From assembly GCA_020741775.1 (NCBI GenBank), contig DYYG01000052.1:1-34221 (forward strand): DNA of 34,221 nt, read 5' to 3'. Shown piece by piece: positions 16,148 through 23,604 of the stretch. Below the pieces are notes generated by a model. The model searched no databases. It worked only from the letters and a program-made list of their open reading frames with translations, and was not told the origin of the DNA. Position 1 is the first letter of the stretch, and every line of letters starts with the position of its first letter. The stretch comes from Methylorubrum populi. GTDB lineage: Bacteria; Pseudomonadota; Alphaproteobacteria; Rhizobiales; Beijerinckiaceae. The position numbers were made by a program, and so were the translations under genes.

Positions 16148-17146
16148 ATGCTGCCGAATTTCTCCCCCCGCGACGCGACGGCAGCGTGGAAGGCCGGCTG
16201 GGAGACCAAGGTCCAGGCGCCCTTCGCCCGCTTCCGCCAAACCTTCGAAGGTGGCGACCTGATGCTGCCGGGCGGCGCGCCGATCCTGCTGAAGGCCCGC
16301 GCCAAGCGGTCGCTGCTCGAGCCGGGGCTCGATCCCAGCCTCGGCCGGATCGGCGCGCTCGAAGTGCGGCTCGCCACCACCAAATCCGAGATCCGCCGGG
16401 CGCAACGCCTGCGTTTCCGCGTCTTCTACGAGGAGATGTCGGCGGTCCCCACCGGCATGGCCGCGCTCAAGCGCCGGGACATCGACGCCTACGACGCCGT
16501 CTGCGACCATCTGCTGGTGATCGACCACGCCGCGACCGAGGCCAAGCCGTTCCGCAAGGCCCGGCCGAAGGTGGTCGGCACCTACCGGCTCCTGCGCCAG
16601 GACCGGGCGGAGGCGCATTTCGGCTTCTACTCCTCCGGCGAATACGACCTCGCACCCCTGCTGGAGCGCCATCCCGGCAAGCGCTTCCTCGAACTCGGCC
16701 GCTCCTGCGTGCTCAAGCCCTACCGCACCAAGCGGACGGTGGAACTGCTGTGGCACGGCATCTGGACCTATGTGCTGCACCACCGCATCGACGCGATGCT
16801 GGGCTGCGCCAGCCTGGAGGGCACCGATCCGGACCGTCTGGCGCTCCCCTTGAGCTTCCTCCACCACCATGCCCGTGCCCCCGAGGCGTGGCGCGCCCGG
16901 GCGCTGCCGGAGCGCTACGTGGCGATGGATCGGTTGGCCAAGGAGGCGGTCGATCCGAAGGCGGCGCTGACGGCCTTGCCGCCGCTGATGAAGGGCTATC
17001 TCCGGGTCGGAGCGACGTTTGGCGATGGCGCCGTGGTCGACCGCCAGTTCGGCACCACCGACGTGCTGGTGGTGCTTCCCGTCTCGGCGATCTCGGCCCG
17101 CTATATCGGCCATTTCGGCGCGGGTGCGGATCGGCACGCCGCCTGA
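16148..17146 (+). CDS. OlsB-like N-acyltransferase (GNAT, hemolysin-type)
   Basis: The 332-residue protein has the Acetyltransf_5 (PF13444-type) core: LEVRLATTKSEIRRAQRLRF, RVFYEEMSA, then a DHLLVID strand, VVGTYRLLR, and FLELGRSCVLKPYRTKRTVE. This pattern is shared with OlsB, the ornithine N-acyltransferase that makes lyso-ornithine lipid from 3-hydroxyacyl-ACP, and with AHL-synthase-like hemolysin proteins. No olsA acyltransferase lies beside it, so the lipid assignment rests on family only. It has about 90 extra N-terminal residues compared with short OlsB forms. ATG 16148 was chosen because the preceding frame looks non-coding; its Shine-Dalgarno is weak, so the start is uncertain. Confidence 0.75.
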   Translation: MLPNFSPRDATAAWKAGWETKVQAPFARFRQTFEGGDLMLPGGAPILLKARAKRSLLEPGLDPSLGRIGALEVRLATTKSEIRRAQRLRFRVFYEEMSAVPTGMAALKRRDIDAYDAVCDHLLVIDHAATEAKPFRKARPKVVGTYRLLRQDRAEAHFGFYSSGEYDLAPLLERHPGKRFLELGRSCVLKPYRTKRTVELLWHGIWTYVLHHRIDAMLGCASLEGTDPDRLALPLSFLHHHARAPEAWRARALPERYVAMDRLAKEAVDPKAALTALPPLMKGYLRVGATFGDGAVVDRQFGTTDVLVVLPVSAISARYIGHFGAGADRHAA

Positions 17147-17224
17147 TCGCGACGGGTTGCGGAGAGGGGGCGGCCCGGCTCATGGCGGGTTCCCCCTGAA
17201 CTGCCGTTCCGCCGTCCGAAGGTC

Positions 17225-18394
17225 ATGACCGCCGTCCCCGCCCCCTCTCTCGATCGCGACCGTCTCTCCGCGATGGCCGCCGCGATCGCTTGCGTGGCGG
17301 TGGTCGGCACGGGGCTCGGCCTGTCGATCCCGCTGCTGTCGTTGGAGATGGAGCGGATGGGCGCGTCGAGCGTCGTCATCGGCCTCAACACGGCGGTGGC
17401 GGGCCTCGCCGCGATCCTCACGGTGCCGTTCGTGCCGCGGCTCGCCGCCCGGATCGGTGTGGTGCGCCTGCTGATCCTGGCGATCGTGCTCGGCGGCCTG
17501 TGCCTATCTGCGTTCAAGCTCCTGCCCCACCTCGCTTTGTGGTTCCCCCTACGCTTCGTCTTCTCGACGACCATGGGCGTGCTGTTCGTCCTCTCCGAAT
17601 ACTGGATCAACGACGCCGCCCCGCCGGAGCGCCGCGGGCTGGTGATGGGGATCTACGCCACGGTGCTGGCGATCGGCTTCGCCATCGGGCCGACGCTGCT
17701 GACCGTCGTCGGCACACAAGGGTTCGCGCCCTATCTCGCCGGCTCCGCCCTGTTCTTCCTCGGCCTGACGCCGCTGATCCTCGCCCGCAGCCTCTCGCCC
17801 GATCTCGGGCATGACGGGTCGGCCGGCATCCTCACCTATCTGCGCCTCGCGCCCCTGGCGGTGCTGGCCGCCGCCCTCTACGGGGCGGTGGAGGCGGGGG
17901 CCTTCGCCATCCTGCCGCTCTACGGCCTGCGCATCGGACTCGACGCGCAGGTCGCTGCCGCGCTGGTGAGCGCCGTGGCGCTCGGCAACGTGCTGTTCCA
18001 GATTCCCGTGGGACTCCTGGCCGACCGGGTGGACCGGCGTCTCGTGCTGCTCGGCGCGAGCCTGGCCGGGGCGCTCGGCGCGGCCCTGATCCCCGCCGCC
18101 TCCGTCTCGCTGCCGCTGCTCTCCGCCCTGCTCTTCGCCTGGGGCGGCATCGCCGGCACGCTCTACACCGTCGGCCTCGCCCATCTCGGTGCCAGCCTGC
18201 GGGGGCCGGATCTGGCCGGGGCCAACGCCGCCTTCGTGATGCTCTACAATGCCGGGCTGATGCTCGGGCCGCCCCTCATCGGCGGCGGCATGGACCTCGA
18301 GCCGCCGCAGGGCTTCGCCGTCGCCCTCGCGGTGCTGTTCGTGGCCTATGCCGTGCCGGTGGTGCGCAGCCTGGTCCGGGATCGCGCGGCCTGA
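17225..18394 (+). CDS. MFS transporter (YcaD-like)
   Basis: The 389-residue protein has about 12 hydrophobic segments and MFS landmarks: an N-terminal helix with GTGLGLSIPLLSLEMERMG, FVPRLAARIGVVRLL between helices 2 and 3, EYWINDAAPPERRGLVMGIY, and the mid-protein IPVGLLADRVDRR. The EYWIND...ERRG segment is typical of the YcaD/UPF0226 group of putative transporters, whose substrate is not known. It starts 78 bases after the OlsB-like gene, and no terminator separates the two, so they may be co-transcribed. Confidence 0.85.
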   Translation: MTAVPAPSLDRDRLSAMAAAIACVAVVGTGLGLSIPLLSLEMERMGASSVVIGLNTAVAGLAAILTVPFVPRLAARIGVVRLLILAIVLGGLCLSAFKLLPHLALWFPLRFVFSTTMGVLFVLSEYWINDAAPPERRGLVMGIYATVLAIGFAIGPTLLTVVGTQGFAPYLAGSALFFLGLTPLILARSLSPDLGHDGSAGILTYLRLAPLAVLAAALYGAVEAGAFAILPLYGLRIGLDAQVAAALVSAVALGNVLFQIPVGLLADRVDRRLVLLGASLAGALGAALIPAASVSLPLLSALLFAWGGIAGTLYTVGLAHLGASLRGPDLAGANAAFVMLYNAGLMLGPPLIGGGMDLEPPQGFAVALAVLFVAYAVPVVRSLVRDRAA

Positions 18395-18482
18395 AGAGCG
18401 GGCCGCGCGGGGAACGGCATCGCCGGGTATCCGTTATCGGATCAAGCTGCACCGTTCATCCTCAGACCCGAAGGAGCCTGCC

Positions 18483-18611
18483 ATGAGCCTCATCGGACGC
18501 ATCGTCACCAAGATCCTCGGCACCGACGACCGCGTGGTCGCGCGCGACGACCGCAATGCCGGATCGAGCTCCCCGATCGGCCGCCTCGTCACGAAGATCC
18601 TGCGCAAATAG
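18483..18611 (+). CDS. 42-residue protein with duplicated IGR-x-VTKIL motif
   Basis: A strong ribosome binding site (AAGGAG, 18471-18476) stands six bases before ATG 18483. The product begins MSLIGRIVTKILGTDDR and ends PIGRLVTKILRK, so the nine-residue motif IGRxVTKIL occurs at residues 4-12 and 32-40. At DNA level the 27-base motif copies match at 23 positions, and three of the four differences are silent or conservative. Each motif could form a short amphipathic basic helix; the linker is polar (Asp, Arg, Ser, Asn). No family recognised. It sits between an MFS gene and a strong terminator-like hairpin, which supports a short transcribed unit. Confidence 0.65.
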   Translation: MSLIGRIVTKILGTDDRVVARDDRNAGSSSPIGRLVTKILRK

Positions 18612-18648
18612 ATCTTTCGCGCTTCGCCTCGCCTTCTCCGCGCCTCAT

Positions 18649-18682
18649 CGGACCGGCCGCCCTCCACGGGCGGCCCGGTCCG
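18649..18682. terminator. Strong GC hairpin, probable bidirectional terminator
   Basis: CGGACCGGCCGCCC pairs with GGGCGGCCCGGTCCG around a TCCAC loop with one bulged base, and TTTCGG follows on the plus strand. It lies between the 42-residue ORF (+) and the patatin gene (-), which converge, so it can end both transcripts. The T run is short. Confidence 0.6.
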
Positions 18683-18752
18683 TTTCGGTGCCCGGGCCCT
18701 GCGAAGCGCGCTCTGGCCGACCGGGTCCCGGCCGGTTCGGGCGTGGCCGCTG

Positions 18753-19952
18753 TCAGCGCCCCGCCACGGCTTCCCGCACCACGGATTTGACGAGGGGCGA
18801 CGCCGGCACGGTCGGATGCCAGAAGCTGCCGCTGCGGCCGGCCTCGTAGCCGTATTGGTAGAGGTTGCGCATGTAGCCGGTGTCGAAGCCGCGGGCCGTC
18901 GTGGTCTGCGGCGCGCGCTCGTCGATATAGGTGAGATTGAAGCCGATCCCGTTGCGGTGGGCGAAGGCGTCGGTCGCCACCAGCGTTGCCCGGGAGCGGG
19001 CGCGGCTCGCCGTGGTGAAGGACTTCTCCACGATCGAGAGCGTGTTGTTCTTGGTGACGTCGAATTCCGGCTCCAACCGGCCGTTGATGACGACGTAGAT
19101 GTCGGCCTTGCCGGCGCTGCGGAACCGCCCGTCGCGCACCAGGAAGGATTGCGGCAGGGTGAAGACCGGCGTCACCACCGAGCCGTCCACATGCATCTCC
19201 TGGAAGGCGCGGCCCTCCGCCTGCACGTCGAGGAGTTGGGGCGGGAACACCGCCGGGATGCTGGCCGAGGCGGTCAGCACGTCGGTGAACAGCGAGACCG
19301 CGTTGGGCGCGCCGCTGGCGGCGATGGCGCCCATGTTCCAGATGACCGCGCGCTGGCTGTCGAGATTCGTGGTCACGACCAGCAGGCGCCGGCCCTTGGC
19401 ATGTTCCTCGGCGATGGCCTGGAGCAGCTCGGGTGTGACGTAGCGGGCGATCAGGTTGCGTAGGCGCCCATCGCCGAACAGGCCGGAGCCGAACAGGACG
19501 TTGGCGATACTCGGGCTCTGCACCAGCGATTCGGCGACGCCGCTGGTGTAGATGTCGGTCAGGTAGCTGTCATAGCCCGGGCCGAGGAAGGCGAAGGGCG
19601 CGATCAGGGCACCCGTTGAGACGCCCGAGACGATAGTAAAGTCCGGCCGCTTGCCCGAAGCGGTCCAGCCGTTGAGCACCCCCGCGCCGTAGGCGCCGTC
19701 CCCGCCGCCGCCGGACAGGGCGAGGTAATTGAAGGCTTGGCGCTTCTTCTGCGGACCGGCCGTCATCGCCACGAAATCGGCGGCGGTGGCATCGGCATAG
19801 GCCCGCACGCCGACCATGCCCGGCACCGTGGCCGCTTCGGCCTCGGCCTCGGTGTAGTTCGTGCGCGGAAGCGAGGAACAGGCCGCTGCCTGTCCGGCCA
19901 GCGCCGCCGCGAGAAGCAGGCGCGACCAGCGGAAACCCTGTGACATCGACAT
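18753..19952 (-). CDS. Patatin-like phospholipase lipoprotein
   Basis: The 399-residue protein is an outer-envelope patatin-like serine hydrolase. The N-terminus is a lipoprotein signal (LLLAAALAGQAAAC, lipidated Cys about residue 25). The oxyanion-hole glycine stretch LSGGGGDGAYGAG is followed by the nucleophile elbow GVSTG with Ser112 and the dyad Asp256 in HVDGS. Such enzymes cleave phospholipid or other acyl esters; the natural substrate is unknown. Two ATGs (19952 and 19946) are possible. It faces the 42-residue gene tail to tail and diverges from the helix-hairpin-helix gene. Confidence 0.88.
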   Translation of the reverse strand: MSMSQGFRWSRLLLAAALAGQAAACSSLPRTNYTEAEAEAATVPGMVGVRAYADATAADFVAMTAGPQKKRQAFNYLALSGGGGDGAYGAGVLNGWTASGKRPDFTIVSGVSTGALIAPFAFLGPGYDSYLTDIYTSGVAESLVQSPSIANVLFGSGLFGDGRLRNLIARYVTPELLQAIAEEHAKGRRLLVVTTNLDSQRAVIWNMGAIAASGAPNAVSLFTDVLTASASIPAVFPPQLLDVQAEGRAFQEMHVDGSVVTPVFTLPQSFLVRDGRFRSAGKADIYVVINGRLEPEFDVTKNNTLSIVEKSFTTASRARSRATLVATDAFAHRNGIGFNLTYIDERAPQTTTARGFDTGYMRNLYQYGYEAGRSGSFWHPTVPASPLVKSVVREAVAGR

Positions 19953-20302
19953 GACCTGAAAAGCCCGGACGCGGGCGCAAGCTTACACCAAACGAGCTTG
20001 GCCGTACTGCGTTCCCGCGCGGAGCGCCCGTTCGCGCTGGTCCTGATGCGGGCGAGCCACAGACGATTCCGCGCGGGTCCGCCTTGCGGGGGCCATCCAT
20101 GAGCGGCTCCGCTTCCGCCTGCCGCCGCAGTGGATCCGTATCCCGCCTCTCAGACTTGTCATATGTTCCTGTCGGCGGCGCAGGTTAACGTCGGCGTCCG
20201 AGGATCCGGCCGCCGGCCGCGAGCTCTCCCCGTCGCTGCGATTGGCACGGCCGCGCACGGGCCTTGAAGCGGCCATGCCTGGAAGCCGGGAGAGACGCGC
20301 CC
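19953..20302. other. Divergent intergenic region, no gene seen
   Basis: This 350-base gap separates the patatin gene (-) from the helix-hairpin-helix gene (+). It should hold both promoters, but I see no clear -35/-10 pair on either strand. An inverted repeat, CAAGCT (19978-19983) and AGCTTG (19995-20000) with an 11-base spacer, lies about 30-50 bases before the patatin start and has operator-like geometry. GGGAGAG at 20288-20294 is the ribosome binding site of the next gene. Confidence 0.4.
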
Positions 20303-20845
20303 ATGCTGAGCGGATCGGCGATCCTGCGGCTCTTTCTCCTGGTCGTGGCGGCGGCGGGCATTGCCGGCTTCGTCCAGACGATCTGGCTAGGGCGGCCGCA
20401 CGACCCCGCTGCTCCGCTCGTCGATGCTCCCGCTCCCGCCCCTCCGGCGCCGGAGCGGACTCCGTCGCCGGCGCCGGTCCGGACCGTGAGTCCGGTCGAG
20501 CCACCGGCCGTGCCCGCCGCCGAGGCCCCTCCGCCGCCTCTGCCGGCACAAACGCAAACGCCCCCGCCCCCGGCCGCTCCCGCGCCGGTCGCACAGGCGG
20601 CGCCCGCCCCGCCGGAGCGGGACCCCGTGGCCGAGGCGGAGGAGAATGCCCCGCCCGCGGCGATCGCTCTCGTCGACCTCAACACCGCCTCCCTGGCCGA
20701 GCTGAACGGGTTGAAGGGCGGCGGTTCCATCGGCCGCGCGATCATCCAGCACCGCCCCTACGCCTCGGTCGAGCAGCTTCTATCCAAGCGCGTCCTCAAC
20801 CGCGCCACCTACCAGCGCATCAAGGATCAGGTGATGGTGCGCTGA
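20303..20845 (+). CDS. Membrane-anchored ComEA-type helix-hairpin-helix protein
   Basis: The 180-residue protein has one N-terminal membrane helix (ILRLFLLVVAAAGIAGFVQT, residues 6-25), a Pro/Ala-rich linker of about 90 residues (APAPPAPERTPSPAPV and PPPPLPAQTQTPPPP), and a C-terminal helix-hairpin-helix domain (VDLNTASLAELNGLKGGGSI, then IIQHRPYASVEQLLSKRVL). The domain architecture resembles ComEA-type DNA-binding proteins, which take up DNA in competent bacteria, but no other competence gene lies nearby and the motif also occurs in proteins of other roles. ATG 20303 was chosen from its ribosome binding site and the position of the helix. Confidence 0.8.
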   Translation: MLSGSAILRLFLLVVAAAGIAGFVQTIWLGRPHDPAAPLVDAPAPAPPAPERTPSPAPVRTVSPVEPPAVPAAEAPPPPLPAQTQTPPPPAAPAPVAQAAPAPPERDPVAEAEENAPPAAIALVDLNTASLAELNGLKGGGSIGRAIIQHRPYASVEQLLSKRVLNRATYQRIKDQVMVR

Positions 20846-21005
20846 AGCCGCCCTCCCCCGGTGGCTCCGACCGGCGACATTCGGGCCCGAGCGAAACAAG
20901 CCGCCCGCTTTCAGGTTACCTCGCGGGGCGTCCGACCCTGGCAGAGTGCGCGCGCAGGCCCTAAACAGGAGCGGACCTTTCCCGCAGCGAGGCCGAGGCC
21001 GATCC

Positions 21006-21221
21006 ATGCAAACGACATCCGGCGCACCGATCCTCCGCCAGGATCTGGGCGTCGAGGAAACGACGGAATCCGATAACATCGTCCGCTGGGATGGTGAGCG
21101 GCTCTACGTCGAGCAGGACATCTACCACAACGGTCAGCTCGTCCACCGCAAGTACCGGCGCACCATCACCGAGCCGGTCGCCCGCGCCCTGCAGGCGGTC
21201 ATCAAGCGCTCGCATCAGTGA
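21006..21221 (+). CDS. Small hypothetical protein (71 residues)
   Basis: The product begins MQTTSGAPILRQDLGVEETT and ends in a basic tail (LQAVIKRSHQ). The centre, RLYVEQDIYHNGQLVHRKYR, looks like a two-strand beta element. No membrane segment or known domain is visible. Its stop overlaps the GTG start of the next gene by four bases, which supports it as a real, translationally coupled gene. Confidence 0.65.
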   Translation: MQTTSGAPILRQDLGVEETTESDNIVRWDGERLYVEQDIYHNGQLVHRKYRRTITEPVARALQAVIKRSHQ

Positions 21222-21724
21222 GGCCTCCGGCGCTCGCCCTGCTGGCGGCGCTGGCCGTATCCGTCATCGCCTCGCCCGCAACGGCGCAGGTGCGGGTCAC
21301 CTTCGTCGCGCCCGAGCGCTACACGGATGCCGACAATCGCTTCGGCTCGGGGCTGTCGCTCCGGGCCGTCCTCGCCGAGATGCGCCGCCTGTTCGAGAGC
21401 CTGGGCCAGCGCGCCCTCGCGCCGGGACAGACCCTGGACATCGCGGTGCTCGACATCGACCTCGCCGGGATCGACCGGCCGAGCTTCAGCATGCCCCAGG
21501 GGCTGCGGGTGGTGACCGACATCACCCCGCCCCGTTTCCGCCTGCGCTACGCCCTGAAGGAACGCGGCCGCACCCTGCTCGCGGCGGAGGAGACCGTCAG
21601 CGACATCAACTTCCTGCTGCGCTCCAACCGCCTGTCCTCCGGGCAACCCTTCTTCTACGAGCGGGAGGTGCTGCGGGACTGGTTCCGCGACCGCATCGTC
21701 GAGCGCCGGCCGTCGCGCGGCTGA
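21218..21724 (+). CDS. Exported DUF3016-family protein
   Basis: The 168-residue protein starts at GTG with a Sec signal peptide (ALALLAALAVSVIASPATAQ, cleaved after ATAQ or nearby). The mature protein begins VRVTFVAPERYTDADNRFG, the DUF3016 pattern, with the conserved LDIAVLDIDLAG and a C-terminal FYEREVLRDWFRDRI. DUF3016 proteins are periplasmic and of unknown function. The start overlaps the previous stop. Confidence 0.8.
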   Translation: MRPPALALLAALAVSVIASPATAQVRVTFVAPERYTDADNRFGSGLSLRAVLAEMRRLFESLGQRALAPGQTLDIAVLDIDLAGIDRPSFSMPQGLRVVTDITPPRFRLRYALKERGRTLLAAEETVSDINFLLRSNRLSSGQPFFYEREVLRDWFRDRIVERRPSRG

Positions 21725-21798
21725 TCCGCCGTCACAGGGACGACGCCTCGATCTGCCATTCCGGCGCGGTCACGGGCCGGGTCACCTCCCACGCCACT

Positions 21799-22698
21799 AT
21801 GCGGATCGTCCTCGTCGCCAACGCCGCGTCCGGCTCCTTCGCCGACGGTCTCACCGCGGCCGCGATCCGTGAGCGGCTGGCGGCGGCCGGTTTCGATCTC
21901 GCGCCCGAGCCGGAGGAGAGCCTGCCCCTGCCCGAGCGGCTGCGGGCCGCCGCCAGCCTGGACGAGGTCGAGGCCGTCGTGGTGGCCGGCGGGGACGGGA
22001 CGCTCAACTGCGCCGGCGGCATCCTCGCCGGGACCGGGCGGGCGCTCGGCATCCTGCCCCTCGGCACCATGAACCTGCTGGCCAAGGATCTCGGCCTCCC
22101 CCTCGATCTGGATCGGGCAATCGCCGTGCTGAAGGAGGGCCGGCGTCGCGCCGTCGATGTCGGCCGGGTCAATGGCCATGTCTTCCTCATCAATTCGGTG
22201 CTCGGCATGCCTGCCCGGATGGTCCGCCACCGCGAGGCCTTGCGCGGTGGCCCGCTCGGCCTCCTCGGCCTGCTGCGGCTCGCCGCCGTGGCCCTGCGCC
22301 ATCTCGGCCCCTATCCGCGCCTCCCGGCGGTGCTCTCCGTCGGCGGACGGCGTCTGCGGATCCGGTTTCGCCTGCTCGCCGTCATCAACAACGATTACGC
22401 CGAGGCGCCGGGAAAGATTCTGTCGCGGAGCCAGGTCGATGGCGGCGGGTTGACACTCTACATCGTCCGCCGGCTCTCCCCCTGGCGTCTCGCGCGGTTG
22501 GCGCTCGGCTTCGGGCTGGGGCGTTGGCGCGATCTGCCGGGCCTGGAGCGCCGCGGTGCGACCCGCTTCGCCGTGTCGGCCGGGCGGCGCGCATTGCGGG
22601 TGATGAACGATGGAGAGATCCGCTTGATCGCCCCACCCCTGCGCTACCGGCTGATGCCCCGCGCCCTGACCGTGATCGTGCCGGAGCCCGGCCGGTGA
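21799..22698 (+). CDS. Diacylglycerol kinase-family lipid kinase
   Basis: The 299-residue protein carries the DAGK catalytic signature: an N-terminal NAASGSF loop, VVVAGGDGTLNCAGG near residues 70-85, LGILPLGTMNLLAKDLGL, and a C-terminal half with AVINNDYAEAPGKI and MNDGEIRLIAPP. It likely phosphorylates diacylglycerol, sphingoid base or a similar lipid; the exact substrate is not readable. ATG 21799 is the first start with conserved sequence; no strong Shine-Dalgarno is seen. Its TGA overlaps the GTG of the metallophosphoesterase by four bases. Confidence 0.88.
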   Translation: MRIVLVANAASGSFADGLTAAAIRERLAAAGFDLAPEPEESLPLPERLRAAASLDEVEAVVVAGGDGTLNCAGGILAGTGRALGILPLGTMNLLAKDLGLPLDLDRAIAVLKEGRRRAVDVGRVNGHVFLINSVLGMPARMVRHREALRGGPLGLLGLLRLAAVALRHLGPYPRLPAVLSVGGRRLRIRFRLLAVINNDYAEAPGKILSRSQVDGGGLTLYIVRRLSPWRLARLALGFGLGRWRDLPGLERRGATRFAVSAGRRALRVMNDGEIRLIAPPLRYRLMPRALTVIVPEPGR

Positions 22699-23573
22699 GG
22701 CGGCTCGCCCACATCTCCGACCTGCATTTCGGGCGGACCGATCCGGCGGTGGTCGAGGGGCTGGTGGCCGAGCTGAACCGCGCGCCTCCGGACCTGATCG
22801 TCGCCTCGGGCGACTTCACCATGCGGGCCCGGCGCAGGGAATATGCGGAGGCGCGGGCCTTCCTCGATCGCCTCGCAGCGCCCTGGATCGCGGTGCCGGG
22901 CAATCACGACATCGCCTATTTCAAGCTCTTCACCCGCTTCTTCCATCCGTTCCGGCGCTATCGCCACTTCATCGCGCAGGACACGGAGCCGACCTTTCTC
23001 GACGACGAGATCGCGGTGATCTGCCTCAACACCGTGCGGACCTGGGCGCCGGAAACGGATTGGTCGCAAGGCAAGATCACCCGGACGCAGATCGCCCGCA
23101 CCGAGGAGCGGCTGGCCGCTGTGCCGCCGCACGTCTTCCGGATCGTGGTGGGCCATCACCCGTTCATGCCGCCGCCCTGGGATGCGGAGGCCCGCCTCGT
23201 CGGCCGGGCCGACGAGGCCCTCGACGCCTTCCGCCGCCACGGCGTCGGCCTGACCCTGGCGGGCCATCTCCACCGTCACTATGCCCGCTTCGCGGAAGCT
23301 CCGGCGACCGGCACCGAGCCCGACATGGTCGCCGTCGACCGGGGCATGGCGCGGGCGAGCGGCACGCGGCTGCTGGCGGTGCAGGCGGGCTCGGCCACCT
23401 CGACGCGGCTACGCGGGAACGAGCCCAACGCCTATAACCGCATCGTCATCGCGGACGGGCAGGCGACCGTCACCGTCCGGATCTGGACCGGCGAAGCCTT
23501 CGAGGATGCGCGGGAGGAGGAGGCCGCCCCGTCCGAAGCCCGGAGCGACGAGGCGGTACCGGCCGCGCGCTGA
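22695..23573 (+). CDS. Metallophosphoesterase (calcineurin-like)
   Basis: The 292-residue protein shows all metal-binding motifs of the calcineurin-like family in order: HISDLHFG near residue 5, ASGDFT, PGNHDIA, GHHP and AGHLHRHY. The first motif sits right at the N-terminus, so the GTG start overlapping the kinase stop is the natural start; upstream in-frame sequence is the kinase gene in another frame. Candidate substrates include cyclic nucleotides and phospho-lipids. The acidic/Ala-rich C-terminal tail (EEEAAPSEARSDEAVP) is low complexity. Confidence 0.88.
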   Translation: MRRLAHISDLHFGRTDPAVVEGLVAELNRAPPDLIVASGDFTMRARRREYAEARAFLDRLAAPWIAVPGNHDIAYFKLFTRFFHPFRRYRHFIAQDTEPTFLDDEIAVICLNTVRTWAPETDWSQGKITRTQIARTEERLAAVPPHVFRIVVGHHPFMPPPWDAEARLVGRADEALDAFRRHGVGLTLAGHLHRHYARFAEAPATGTEPDMVAVDRGMARASGTRLLAVQAGSATSTRLRGNEPNAYNRIVIADGQATVTVRIWTGEAFEDAREEEAAPSEARSDEAVPAAR

Positions 23574-23604
23574 GCGGCCGGCTCCTTATCCTATCGCCGG
23601 GGGA

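Noticed and set aside
19953..20302. A gene in the divergent gap before the helix-hairpin-helix gene
   Set aside because: The frames there are extensions of neighbours or Arg/Pro-rich shadow sequence with no start signal.
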